A DNA stretch of 38,402 nt, taken from the NCBI GenBank assembly GCA_021847425.1, contig JAJZRF010000030.1, forward strand, positions 1-38,402, in the 5' to 3' direction. A program made the translations under genes and the position numbers. How positions within the stretch are numbered: position 1 is the first letter of the stretch; each line of letters starts with the position of its first letter. Below are positions 23,375 to 31,739 of this stretch, in pieces. The DNA comes from Deltaproteobacteria bacterium (GTDB lineage Bacteria > Desulfobacterota > Desulfobulbia > Desulfobulbales > Desulfurivibrionaceae). Below the pieces are notes generated by a model. It saw nothing but the letters and a program-made list of their open reading frames with translations. It did no database searches and was not told where the DNA came from.

Positions 23375-24361
23375 TTATTTTATAGGCTGGTTTTGCGTGG
23401 TTTTTATGATCAGTTCCTGGGATTTGAGCAAGACTTTGGTGTCGGGGGGGACAGACTGGGTCAGCCAGGTGTTGCCGCCGATGACCGATCTGGCGCCGAT
23501 GATGGTGTCGCCGCCCAGGATGGTGCTGCCGGCATAGACCGTGACATCGTCTTCAATGGTTGGATGGCGCTTGCTTTGCCGGTCAAGAGCGCCGGAATCG
23601 TCCCGTTTGAACGACAGGGCGCCCAAGGTCACGCCCTGATAGAGTTTGACGCGCTGGCCGAGGATACTGGTCTGGCCGATAACCACGCCGGTGCCGTGGT
23701 CGATGAAAAACGAACCGCCGATGGTGGCGCCCGGGTGGATATCGATGCCGGTAATACTATGGGCGTACTCGCCCATGATGCGGGGCAGGACGGGTACTCC
23801 CAGGATGTACAGCTCGTGGGCAACCCGGTAGACCATGATGGCGTATATGCCGGGATAGCTGAAGATGATTTCGTCAAAACTGCCGGCAGCAGGGTCGCCT
23901 TCATAGGCCGCCCGTACGTCCGTGGCCAGAATGGCCCGCAGGGCCGGCAATGCGTTGATGAATGTGAAGGCGTTTTCCTTGCCCTTGTCTTCGCAGTGCT
24001 GGCAGCTTGTGCCATGGCGGAGGCATTCGTGCCGGATGGCGTTGGAGATTTCCCTGGTCAGTTTTTCGTAGAGGCCGGAAATCTCAAGGCCAAGCTGGTA
24101 CTTGAGATTGACCCGGTCGATGCCCTGGTTGCGGAAATAACCGGGGAAGATGACGTCCCGGCAGGATTCCAGGATGTCGATGACGTGCTGGCGGCTGGGC
24201 AGGGGCTCCGCTTCGACGTGCTCAAAGCAGGCGTTGTTGTAGCAGGTGTCCACTACCGCATCAACTATCCGTGGAAGACGGCTCCGGAAGTCGGCGTTGG
24301 CCGGATGTTCCTTTGGGCAGGCTTCATTTTGGGAAAGGGGAATTTTTTTTGTCTGGGTCAC
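23375..24361 (-). CDS. cysE: Serine O-acetyltransferase (EpsC type)
   Basis: Transfers acetyl from acetyl-CoA to L-serine, giving O-acetylserine for cysteine synthesis. The 328-residue product has a helical N-terminal domain and a left-handed beta-helix of hexapeptide repeats: GIDIHPGATIGGSFFIDHGT, GVVIGQTSILGQRVKLYQGV, HPTIEDDVTVYAGSTILGG. Catalytic His in the HGTG loop is present. It is longer at the N-terminus than E. coli CysE (273), as in the EpsC subfamily, and carries CRHGTSCQHCEDKG-like cysteines near residue 115 of unknown use. Start GTG at 24361 behind GGAGGA. A promoter with an embedded dyad lies 64 bases upstream. Confidence 0.93.
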   Translation of the reverse strand: MTQTKKIPLSQNEACPKEHPANADFRSRLPRIVDAVVDTCYNNACFEHVEAEPLPSRQHVIDILESCRDVIFPGYFRNQGIDRVNLKYQLGLEISGLYEKLTREISNAIRHECLRHGTSCQHCEDKGKENAFTFINALPALRAILATDVRAAYEGDPAAGSFDEIIFSYPGIYAIMVYRVAHELYILGVPVLPRIMGEYAHSITGIDIHPGATIGGSFFIDHGTGVVIGQTSILGQRVKLYQGVTLGALSFKRDDSGALDRQSKRHPTIEDDVTVYAGSTILGGDTIIGARSVIGGNTWLTQSVPPDTKVLLKSQELIIKTTQNQPIK

Positions 24362-24424
24362 GGTGTGTCCTCCGGTTTTTTTACAAAAACAGGAAAAGAA
24401 TCAAACAGCGGAATATGGATTGAA

Positions 24425-24453
24425 ATAGTAACAACCATTTGTTGTTCTCTCAA
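24425..24453 (-). promoter_or_regulatory. Promoter of the serine acetyltransferase gene with embedded operator-like dyad
   Basis: On the minus strand TTGAGA (24448-24453) and TACTAT (24425-24430) are spaced by 17 bases. Between them sits a dyad, AACAAC-N5-GTTGTT (24430-24446). A repressor bound there would shut the promoter. The rest of 24454-24689 shows no gene. Confidence 0.6.
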
Positions 24454-24689
24454 GAATTCCCTGAAATTATCTGGTGTTTTTGGGGAGGCGGGAGGGTACT
24501 TAAGACGGGCAGGGCAACAAAGTAAGCGGCTATTGTGAAAAAAGCGACTCAGATGCCAGCCATAACCGCGCTGAAGAAAAATTTTCTTGGGGCCACCGGT
24601 CAGTTTTGCCGGGGTGATGGTGATGCCCGGATGCCGGTAGACACAGGGAATGGTGGCGGGAACAGCCGGGCATCGGGTATAGTGGCGGG

Positions 24690-25655
24690 ATGATCCCGCA
24701 AATCCCACAACAGGAATCAATTCCAGCCACCCCCGGCAGTCAGCCCGTTGTTTCCGTAACCGGCCTTACCAAGCGGTTTGGCAATCGGCTCGCGGTGGAC
24801 AACATCTCTTTTGCCATTCAGCGGGGTCAGTGTGCCGGCTTTCTTGGGCCCAACGGGGCAGGGAAAACCACCTGTATCAATATGCTCCTGGGGTTGGTGG
24901 AAAAAAGCGCAGGCGAGATTCGGATTTTTGATCTGGAGGCGCCTCTGTTCCACCGGGAGATCAAGGCCCGGATCGGCGTTGTCCCCCAGGCGGACAGTCT
25001 TGATCCGGACCTGAGCGTGGAAGAGAACCTGCTCACCTATGCCGGGTATTTCAGGATTCCGCGCCGGATTGCCCGTGGCCGGGTTGAAGAGCTCCTTCAT
25101 TTCTTCGCCCTGCACAACCGGCGGGATGAGATCATCGAACATCTATCAGGCGGGCAGCGGCGTCGACTGTTGCTGGCCCGTGCCCTGATCAACGAACCGG
25201 AACTGCTTATTCTCGACGAGCCGACCATCGGCCTTGACCCCCAAGCCCGCCATCTGATCTGGGAACGTCTCGCGATTCTTCAGGAGCAGGGAACCACCAT
25301 GCTCCTGACCAGCCATTATCTCGACGAGGTGGCCCGCCTCAGTCAGCAGGTGCTGATCCTTGATCACGGCCATATCGTGGTGCAGGGCGAGCCGCGGCAG
25401 CTCATTACGGATTTTGTCGGGCTGGAGGTTTTCGAGGTGGATGGAACGGCCGCCGAGCTTGATGTCCTGGAGGCTTCGTTCAGGCAGTGCAATGCCACGC
25501 TGGAACGGGTGGGAGACAAGCTGTACGTCTATGCCCGGGAAGACTGCTCCCGTCTGGTGAAGGTGTTGGGTAACGCGGGCAGTTGGGTGCGGCGTCCGGC
25601 CAACCTGGAGGATCTTTTTATTCAACTCACCGGCCGGTCATTGAGAGAGTCATGA
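24690..25655 (+). CDS. ABC transporter ATP-binding protein (NodI-like)
   Basis: 321 residues. Walker A GPNGAGKTT near residue 54, signature LSGGQRRRL, Walker B LLILDEPTIGLDP and the switch histidine in LTSHYLDE are all intact. The C-terminal extension of about 90 residues (VGLEVFEVDG ... LEDLFIQLTGR) is typical of DrrA/NodI-type exporters. It energises the permease encoded next; the stop overlaps that start (ATGA at 25652-25655). Substrate unknown: related systems export lipo-oligosaccharides, drugs or lipids. The ATG at 24690 gives a short extra N-terminus; no strong ribosome-binding site is visible there. Confidence 0.92.
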   Translation: MIPQIPQQESIPATPGSQPVVSVTGLTKRFGNRLAVDNISFAIQRGQCAGFLGPNGAGKTTCINMLLGLVEKSAGEIRIFDLEAPLFHREIKARIGVVPQADSLDPDLSVEENLLTYAGYFRIPRRIARGRVEELLHFFALHNRRDEIIEHLSGGQRRRLLLARALINEPELLILDEPTIGLDPQARHLIWERLAILQEQGTTMLLTSHYLDEVARLSQQVLILDHGHIVVQGEPRQLITDFVGLEVFEVDGTAAELDVLEASFRQCNATLERVGDKLYVYAREDCSRLVKVLGNAGSWVRRPANLEDLFIQLTGRSLRES

Positions 25656-26410
25656 ACGGATTTTCTTTTCTTACAATCTGGCGGCGCAACGGCCGGGTCT
25701 GGAAAAAGCACATCCTGGCCGCCCTGATCGGCAATCTGGGTCAGCCCCTGCTCTTTCTTTTGGCTCTGGGCTATGGTCTTGGCCGGGATATGGCGCCGAT
25801 GGATGGCTTGACCTACCTGCAGTTCATCGCCCCAGGTCTGGTTGCCTCCGCGGTGATGTACGGCGCCGCTCTCGAAACGACCTACGGTTCCTACACCCGG
25901 CTCACCGTGCAGAAAACCTACGAGGCCATCTTGATGACCCCCCTCGGCGTTGTCGATCTGGTCCTTGGGGAAATTGTCTGGGGGGCCAGCAAGGGGGTGC
26001 TTTCTGCCCTCATCATGCTGCTTATCTTGCCTCTTTTCGGCGTGGTTCCCTCTTCCTGGGTTGTTGCCCTGCTGCCGGTGCTGTTTATCTCCGGCATGTT
26101 TTTCTCCGCCTGTGGCCTTATCATGACGGCGCTGGCGAAAAATTATGATTTTTTCAACTACTTCACCTCGCTGATCATTACCCCGCTCTTTCTCTTCTCC
26201 GGGATTTTCTTTCCGGTGCAGACCATGGCGCCGCCCGTCAGGCGCGTTCTTGAAGTGCTGCCCCTGACCCCCATTGTCAGTCTGGCCCGGATCTTCTGTT
26301 ATGGCCGTCTCGGCGAACCGGTCCTGTTGAAAATTCTCGGGTCTTTCCTGGCCACCGGGTGCGCTGTCTGGCTGGCCGGGTATCTTGTCAGGCGGCGGTT
26401 GATTCAGTAA
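25652..26410 (+). CDS. ABC-2 type permease (NodJ-like)
   Basis: 252 residues with six hydrophobic segments, matching the ABC-2 permease family. Typical stretches are FIAPGLVASAVMYGAALETT, the EAILMTPL motif following the coupling region, and SGIFFPVQTMAPPVRRVLEVLPLTP near the end, shared with NodJ and other exporters. It overlaps the ATPase gene by four bases. A longer frame (from 25583) exists, but the overlap ATG is the natural start. Together the pair forms a complete exporter, with two copies of each subunit. Convergent with the thioredoxin-like gene 15 bases away. Confidence 0.92.
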   Translation: MNGFSFLTIWRRNGRVWKKHILAALIGNLGQPLLFLLALGYGLGRDMAPMDGLTYLQFIAPGLVASAVMYGAALETTYGSYTRLTVQKTYEAILMTPLGVVDLVLGEIVWGASKGVLSALIMLLILPLFGVVPSSWVVALLPVLFISGMFFSACGLIMTALAKNYDFFNYFTSLIITPLFLFSGIFFPVQTMAPPVRRVLEVLPLTPIVSLARIFCYGRLGEPVLLKILGSFLATGCAVWLAGYLVRRRLIQ

Positions 26411-26424
26411 TCGGGGGGGTGTTT

Positions 26425-26682
26425 TCAAGCATCATCCGGTTGGTGTCGCTCGATAAAACAGCGGATCATCCGCGGGGTGAGAATGATCCCGGTGAGAACA
26501 TCGTTGCCGATCTTGATCGCGGGCACGGTTTTGATTCCTGCCTGGTGGGTCCGCGCCAGATTGGTGACAACCTCGATGATCTCAAGTTCGATCCGCGGGG
26601 ATGCGGCCGCAATTTTTTTGAGCGTCGCGGCCACATACAGACAGCGCGGACAGAGGATGGTGCGGTAGAGTTCTATCTTCAT
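26425..26682 (-). CDS. Thioredoxin/glutaredoxin-like protein with CPRC motif
   Basis: 85 residues from the ATG at 26682: MKIELYRTILCPRCLYVAAT, then ELEIIEVVTNLARTHQAGIK, the cis-Pro strand TVPAIKIGNDVL and TPRMIRCFIE. This is the compact glutaredoxin-like thioredoxin fold. The active-site CPRC differs from the usual CPYC or CGPC. The frame is open 13 codons upstream from a TTG at 26721, overlapping the cyclase stop, but no site supports it. The gene follows the class I adenylate cyclase directly and is probably co-transcribed. Role: thiol-disulfide exchange, target unknown. Confidence 0.8.
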   Translation of the reverse strand: MKIELYRTILCPRCLYVAATLKKIAAASPRIELEIIEVVTNLARTHQAGIKTVPAIKIGNDVLTGIILTPRMIRCFIERHQPDDA

Positions 26683-26710
26683 GGCGTTCACCGGTTGTTC
26701 GGGACGGGGG

Positions 26711-28711
26711 TCATCGTTCAATGAGGGTTTTTATATAGCTCTGTTCATCCTGCGCCGGGATGAAAATCTCCAGGTTGTTGTTCCAGCGGCTCACATAATG
26801 CTGGGTGAGCAGGGTGCGCATTGCGTTTTTGAGCTGGATTGGTGTGGTGTATTCCTGAATGAAGTATTCGCCGTAGCTGTTTTCCGTAACCATGGTCGAT
26901 TTCAGGGTTTTCGACCCCTTTGCCGGTTCTTTTTCAAAATTGACAATTGCCAGCGCCCGCAGCACGGTTTCCCGCTTGAGCAGGTTTGCCGGGGAGATGC
27001 GGGAAAAATGGATGATGGGAAAGGTTTTAATCAGAACCTCGGTGAGCTTCTGGATATCCACCAGGTCGATGGGCAGGAAATTTTTTGTCAGATGGAGCTG
27101 GGTTTTGGTGGAGAGGATGCCGTTGACCAGGAGCCAGACAATAAGCCGGACCAAGTTGTCCTCCCGTTTTATCACCGATTCCACATTGCTTTTCACCGTT
27201 TCGTGGTCATGTTGCCCCTGAAAGGCATAGTAGTGAAACACGCCTTCGTATTTGGTGATATGGATGGTTATATGATGTTGTGCCATCAGATCGCGGGAAA
27301 CGCTGCGAATATAGTCGATCTTGTTTTCCTTCTGCTCATAGAAGGTGAACAGCTTGCGGCCTAAAATGGAGATGTCCCGTTCGGTAATGGTCAAGCCCGT
27401 GTCCACGCCAAAACTTTTAAATATCCAGCGCAGCCTTTTGTAGGTTTCGATGAGATAATCGTGAACCTTGGCGCCAAAGGCAATGAGTTCTTTGTACTTC
27501 CAGTCGCGGAAGCGCAGGAAGTGGCTGAAATTTTCTGGGAGGAGATGCCAGGCCTGCATCATGCCCATGGTTGCCTTCAGGTGGCTGGTCTGGCCGAATT
27601 TTGTATTTTTTTGCGACTCAACCCCTTCAAGCGTTTTGAGAAAAAGGCACTCCTGGATCAGGGAAGCCCGTTTTTGTTCGGACTTTTCCTGCTTGTAAAA
27701 GGCGATGATGTCACGGGCCAGCAAGATGTATGGATCAATCTCGGCCAAGTCCATGGCGCCCTGTTCCGCGGCTGGAAGTTTTTCCGGATAGGTCACCAGG
27801 CATTTTACCCGGTCGGAGAACAGCGGGAGGGTTGTCGATTCCCCGCGCAGGAGGAGTTCGAGATAGGCAAATTTGATGACCGACTTGAACGGACTGTCCA
27901 GTGCCTTGTTCATCTGCCAGAGGCATGCCCCGAAGATTTCCGCCTTGGGGATGTCGGAGAGGTAGCCGAGATCGACAAAGTCATTGGCGCGGATCTTGTT
28001 GCGGGAAATAAGGTTTTGGACAAAATTCAGGTATTCGCCTTCGGTGAGGCCGGGTGGGATAAACCACCAGAGGAGCATCTTGCCGGCCACCAGAATATGG
28101 GTACGGAAAAGCTCATCCTTGAGCAGAAGTTTGATGGCGGAGCCTGCCGACTCCTCATCTGTTTCTGACTCGAAGTTGTTTTTCTTGGTCTGGTCAATGT
28201 CCACCAGGAAGAAATGGACTTCCGACCCCCGTTTCAGCGTCCACTCTTCGATGCCCCTGCATTTTTCCAGCAAAAGCTGCAGCCTTTTTTCGCCAAGCTC
28301 TTCCTTGCGGATGCTGACCCAATAATCGCAGTCGGAAATCGCCGACTGCGCGATGGTGCCGATGCTGCCGATGGTTTTTAAGGAGTGGATGCAGGGTTTG
28401 TCGGTAAAGGGGGAAGGTCTGTCGACCCGCATGGCCGAGGAGTTGGGAAAATAGCGGCGGAAGAGTTCATGGGGCAATTCTTCCGCCGGGTTGAAGAGGT
28501 GAATGCCATGCGGACAGTCCGCATCATCGATAAAGCCGGGGAGGTCCGGGTAGTTGCTGTGGAGCAGATAGGGGAGAACCTTGAGCAGAAGATTGCCCTG
28601 GTGGGCGTTGAACAGCATCGCCTTGGCTTTGCGTTCCTCATTATACTTGAGGTAGCGGGTAAGCTTGTGCTGGAAGGAGTTTGCGGCGGGTTCCGGTTTT
28701 TTGGGATCCAT
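26711..28711 (-). CDS. cyaA: Adenylate cyclase, class I
   Basis: Makes cAMP from ATP. The 666-residue product matches the class I family: the nucleotidyltransferase-like catalytic motif GSIGTIAQSAISDCDYWV near residue 115-130, followed by EVHFFLVDID, then AGKMLLWWFIPPG and LLRGESTTLP, which are hallmark stretches in enterobacterial CyaA. It is shorter than E. coli CyaA (848), and the C-terminal part differs, so the glucose-PTS regulatory region may be reduced or absent. The ATG at 28711 is 16 bases beyond folP. Class I cyclases are mostly gammaproteobacterial but occur in some deltaproteobacteria. Confidence 0.88.
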   Translation of the reverse strand: MDPKKPEPAANSFQHKLTRYLKYNEERKAKAMLFNAHQGNLLLKVLPYLLHSNYPDLPGFIDDADCPHGIHLFNPAEELPHELFRRYFPNSSAMRVDRPSPFTDKPCIHSLKTIGSIGTIAQSAISDCDYWVSIRKEELGEKRLQLLLEKCRGIEEWTLKRGSEVHFFLVDIDQTKKNNFESETDEESAGSAIKLLLKDELFRTHILVAGKMLLWWFIPPGLTEGEYLNFVQNLISRNKIRANDFVDLGYLSDIPKAEIFGACLWQMNKALDSPFKSVIKFAYLELLLRGESTTLPLFSDRVKCLVTYPEKLPAAEQGAMDLAEIDPYILLARDIIAFYKQEKSEQKRASLIQECLFLKTLEGVESQKNTKFGQTSHLKATMGMMQAWHLLPENFSHFLRFRDWKYKELIAFGAKVHDYLIETYKRLRWIFKSFGVDTGLTITERDISILGRKLFTFYEQKENKIDYIRSVSRDLMAQHHITIHITKYEGVFHYYAFQGQHDHETVKSNVESVIKREDNLVRLIVWLLVNGILSTKTQLHLTKNFLPIDLVDIQKLTEVLIKTFPIIHFSRISPANLLKRETVLRALAIVNFEKEPAKGSKTLKSTMVTENSYGEYFIQEYTTPIQLKNAMRTLLTQHYVSRWNNNLEIFIPAQDEQSYIKTLIER

Positions 28712-28727
28712 GGAGCGTCGTTTCCTT

Positions 28728-29651
28728 TTAGAGCGCCTGGACTATGGCCTCATGCAGGCGGACCGCCTGCATGGTTGTTGGTACGTCATGGACGCGGACA
28801 ATATCCGCTCCTTGCGTGGCGCAATAGGCTGAAATCAGCGCTGTTGCCAGATCCCGTTCCCGGGTTTCCAGGTTAAGAATCTTGCCGATGAACGCCTTGC
28901 GGGAATGCCCGACAAGGAGCGGGCACCCCAGACTTTTAAATGCACGGAGATGCTTGAGGATCGTCAGGTTGTGCGCTGCGGTTTTGCCGAAACCGAGCCC
29001 GGGGTCAACAATAATTTGCTTCCGGTCAAGCCCCTGTCCCGTGGCCCAGGAAATCCGTTTATTCAGAAAGTCCGTGATCTCTTTAACAACATCATCGTAC
29101 ACCGGTTCGTCCTGCATGTCTTTGGGAGTTTTGCGCATATGCATGAGGATGACCGGCGCCATATAATCAATGGCGACCCGAACCATGTCCGGATCGAAGC
29201 GCAATCCGCTCACATCATTGATGATATCCGCGCCTGCTTCCAGTCCCTGGCGCGCCACTTCCGCCTTGGTCGTATCAATGGAAATGGGGATGCTGCCATG
29301 CCTCGCGCGGATGCAGGCAATGGCAGGAAGAACCCGGTGCAGCTCCTCCTGTTCCGAGACCGGTTCGGCATAGGGTCTGGTGGATTCGCCACCCACATCA
29401 ATAAGATCCGCCCCGCTGTCCAGCATGATCTTGATCTGGGCGGAGAGGGGTTCTTCCTGCGTAAAGCGGCCGCCATCGGAAAAAGAATCCGGGGTGAGAT
29501 TGAGAATGCCCATGACCAGAGGGCGGGGGCCAAAGACTATGGTTGTGTGTTTGGTTGTGATCTGCAAGGGGTGGCCTGAAAATGGGCAAGCCCTTTGGGC
29601 GGGTGGACCGCCAAAGGGCTCAATTTGTTGGAAGGTGCGCGCAGGGGGCAT
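28728..29651 (-). CDS. folP: Dihydropteroate synthase
   Basis: Joins p-aminobenzoate to dihydropterin pyrophosphate in folate synthesis. Key motifs are MGILNLTPDSFSDGG, DLIDVGGESTRP, ISIDTTKAEVA, INDVSGLR, MHMRKTPKDMQ, IIVDPGLGFGKT and LLVGHSRKAFIG, all intact. With the ATG at 29651 there are 307 residues, including a 28-residue stretch not usual for the family that overlaps a strong hairpin (29589-29620). A TTG at 29567 would begin two residues nearer the conserved part and leave the hairpin outside the gene; I cannot decide. Directly downstream of ftsH, as in many bacteria. Confidence 0.94.
   Translation of the reverse strand: MPPARTFQQIEPFGGPPAQRACPFSGHPLQITTKHTTIVFGPRPLVMGILNLTPDSFSDGGRFTQEEPLSAQIKIMLDSGADLIDVGGESTRPYAEPVSEQEELHRVLPAIACIRARHGSIPISIDTTKAEVARQGLEAGADIINDVSGLRFDPDMVRVAIDYMAPVILMHMRKTPKDMQDEPVYDDVVKEITDFLNKRISWATGQGLDRKQIIVDPGLGFGKTAAHNLTILKHLRAFKSLGCPLLVGHSRKAFIGKILNLETRERDLATALISAYCATQGADIVRVHDVPTTMQAVRLHEAIVQAL
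29589..29620 (-). repeat. GC-rich hairpin between ftsH and the folP core
   Basis: On the minus strand AGCCCTTTGGCGG pairs with CCGCCCAAAGGGCT with one bulged base. A short T4 follows after nine bases. It may be the ftsH terminator or attenuator, in which case folP starts at 29567, or it may lie inside the first folP codons. Confidence 0.5.
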
Positions 29652-29667
29652 CGGTCATCCGGTGCAG

Positions 29668-31497
29668 TTATTGCTGGGCTGGGATCTCCGCCGGAGGTGC
29701 CGTTTTGCCGTCACGCCCCATGATTGTATTGATATCCTCAAGGCCGATGGTCTCCTTTTCAAGGAGAGCCTGGGCAATGGCTTTCAAAACGGCAATGTTT
29801 TCCGAAAGCAGCTGGTGGACCGTTTTGTTGGCTGTCAGGACAATGCCTTTGACCTCGTCGTCAATCCGGACCGCGGTTGATTCGCTGTAATCACGGTGTT
29901 GCGCGATTTCCCGGCCCAGGAATATCTGCTCTTCCTTCTTGCCGTAGGACATGGGGCCCATTTCCTCGCTCATGCCCCATTCGCACACCATCTTCCGTGC
30001 CAGCTGGGTGCAGCGTTCAATATCATTGCCGCTGCCGGTGGTGATTTCGCCAAAGATCAGCTCTTCCGCCACCCTGCCGCTGAGCAGGATGCAGAGGTTG
30101 TTCTGGAGAAAGGATTTGGCGTAGGTATGTTTTTCATCCACCGGCAACTGCTGGGTGAGGCCAAGGGCCCGGCCCCTGGGGATAATGGTCACTTTGTGGA
30201 TGGGGTCGGTGCCGGGCAGGAGCATGGCCACCAGAGCGTGTCCTGCTTCGTGATAAGCGGTGATCTCCTTTTCCTTCTCGGTGATGATCATGCTGCGGCG
30301 TTCGGCTCCCATCATCACTTTGTCCTTGGCATGCTCCATGTGAACCATGGTGATTTTTTCCGCATCGGCCCGGGCTGCGAGCAGCGCGGCCTCGTTTACC
30401 ATGTTTTCCAGATCGGCCCCGGAAAAGCCGGGGGTGCCACGGGCGATGACCTCCCAGTTGACATCCTCGGCAATAGCCTTTTTCTGGCCATGGACTTCCA
30501 GAATTTTTTCCCTTCCCTTAACGTCCGGCACCGGCACCACGACCTGCCGGTCAAAGCGGCCGGGGCGGAGCAGGGCAGGATCAAGCACATCCGGGCGGTT
30601 GGTGGCGGAGATGATGATGACGCCTTCGTTGGATTCAAAACCGTCCATCTCGACCAGCAGCTGGTTCAGGGTTTGTTCCCGTTCGTCATGCCCACCGCCC
30701 AACCCTGCGCCACGGTGGCGACCCACCGCGTCGATTTCGTCGATGAAAATGATGCAGGGGGCGTTTTTTTTGCCCTGGATGAACAGATCACGCACCCGGG
30801 AAGCGCCAACACCTACAAACATCTCGACAAAATCAGAGCCGCTGATGGAATAGAAGGGCACCTCAGCCTCGCCGGCCACGGCCTTGGCCAGAAGGGTTTT
30901 TCCGGTTCCCGGCGCCCCGGCGAGTAAAACCCCTTTGGGGATGCGACCGCCCAGCCGGGTAAATTTCTTGGGATCTTTCAGGAAATCGATGATCTCGGAA
31001 AGCTCTTCCTTGGCCTCTTCAATGCCCGCGACATCGGCAAAAGTGACCTTGGTCTGATCCTTGTCCAGAAGGCGGGCCCGGCTTTTGCCGAAGCTCATGG
31101 CTTTGCCGCCGCCTCCCTGCATCTGGCGCATGAAGAAGATCCAGACGCCAATGAGGAGGAGCATGGGAAACCAGGAGATCAGGACGGTGACGTACCAGGG
31201 TGATTCTTCCTTCTGTTTGACCAGGATATTGACCTTGGCCTTGCGCAGGACGGGGATAAGCGCTGCGTCGGCAGGAGGGGTGACCACCTTGAAGTCCTTG
31301 CCGCCGCTGCCCTTGCCCGTAACCTCATCCCCTTGAATGTTTACCGAGGAAATCTGGCCGGATTCAACGCTGGTCAGGAAATCGCTGTAGCTCATTTCCA
31401 CCACGGACTGTTGCGGCTTGTTGAACAGGTTGAAAAGCAGGATCATGGTGAGACCGATCACCAGCCACATGGCCAAATTTTTATAAAAACTATTCAA
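29668..31497 (-). CDS. ftsH: ATP-dependent zinc metalloprotease FtsH
   Basis: A membrane-anchored hexameric AAA+ protease that degrades misfolded membrane proteins and regulators such as LpxC and sigma-32. The 609-residue product has two membrane helices (about 8-26 and 103-122), a short periplasmic loop, Walker A GAPGTGKT near 194, Walker [19 protein letters not shown] region [20 protein letters not shown] and the zinc site HEAGH near 415. The start is a TTG at 31497 behind GGGAGG with six bases between; no ATG fits. A 242-base leader with palindromes lies upstream. Gene order ftsH-folP is classical. Confidence 0.97.
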   Translation of the reverse strand: MNSFYKNLAMWLVIGLTMILLFNLFNKPQQSVVEMSYSDFLTSVESGQISSVNIQGDEVTGKGSGGKDFKVVTPPADAALIPVLRKAKVNILVKQKEESPWYVTVLISWFPMLLLIGVWIFFMRQMQGGGGKAMSFGKSRARLLDKDQTKVTFADVAGIEEAKEELSEIIDFLKDPKKFTRLGGRIPKGVLLAGAPGTGKTLLAKAVAGEAEVPFYSISGSDFVEMFVGVGASRVRDLFIQGKKNAPCIIFIDEIDAVGRHRGAGLGGGHDEREQTLNQLLVEMDGFESNEGVIIISATNRPDVLDPALLRPGRFDRQVVVPVPDVKGREKILEVHGQKKAIAEDVNWEVIARGTPGFSGADLENMVNEAALLAARADAEKITMVHMEHAKDKVMMGAERRSMIITEKEKEITAYHEAGHALVAMLLPGTDPIHKVTIIPRGRALGLTQQLPVDEKHTYAKSFLQNNLCILLSGRVAEELIFGEITTGSGNDIERCTQLARKMVCEWGMSEEMGPMSYGKKEEQIFLGREIAQHRDYSESTAVRIDDEVKGIVLTANKTVHQLLSENIAVLKAIAQALLEKETIGLEDINTIMGRDGKTAPPAEIPAQQ

Positions 31498-31524
31498 GCA
31501 AAACCTCCCTCATTATGTGCAAAT

Positions 31525-31647
31525 CGCAGGAGACTCCTGCGAAACGTGGCGGGCATCTTTGGTTTAGGCGCCGTCCTGGTCATGCAGGGGCCGATATTGT
31601 TTCATGCCAACGGCGCAACCGCATGGCGCCGATTATGGGCCATGCGG
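31525..31647 (-). promoter_or_regulatory. Palindromes in the ftsH leader
   Basis: Close to the start codon is a perfect 17-base palindrome, CGCAGGAG-A-CTCCTGCG (31525-31541). Farther up is an 8-bp inverted repeat, CCGCATGG (31619-31626) with CCATGCGG (31640-31647), whose inner arm can alternatively pair with GCGCCG-type sequence next to it. They could form an RNA switch or protein sites. The remainder of 31498-31739 shows no gene. Confidence 0.35.
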
Positions 31648-31739
31648 AAATTTAATGTTCTCACACCATAAGTCAGACGTACGAGAAAGTCCAGAGGGGG
31701 GCGGCGGCAAACCTCTCTTTTTTGCGCGACTCCGGCGGA

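Noticed and set aside
31560-31620. Sigma-32 heat-shock promoter for ftsH
   Set aside because: An ATGAAA and a CCCCTGCAT occur close together, but the spacing is shorter than for known sigma-32 promoters.
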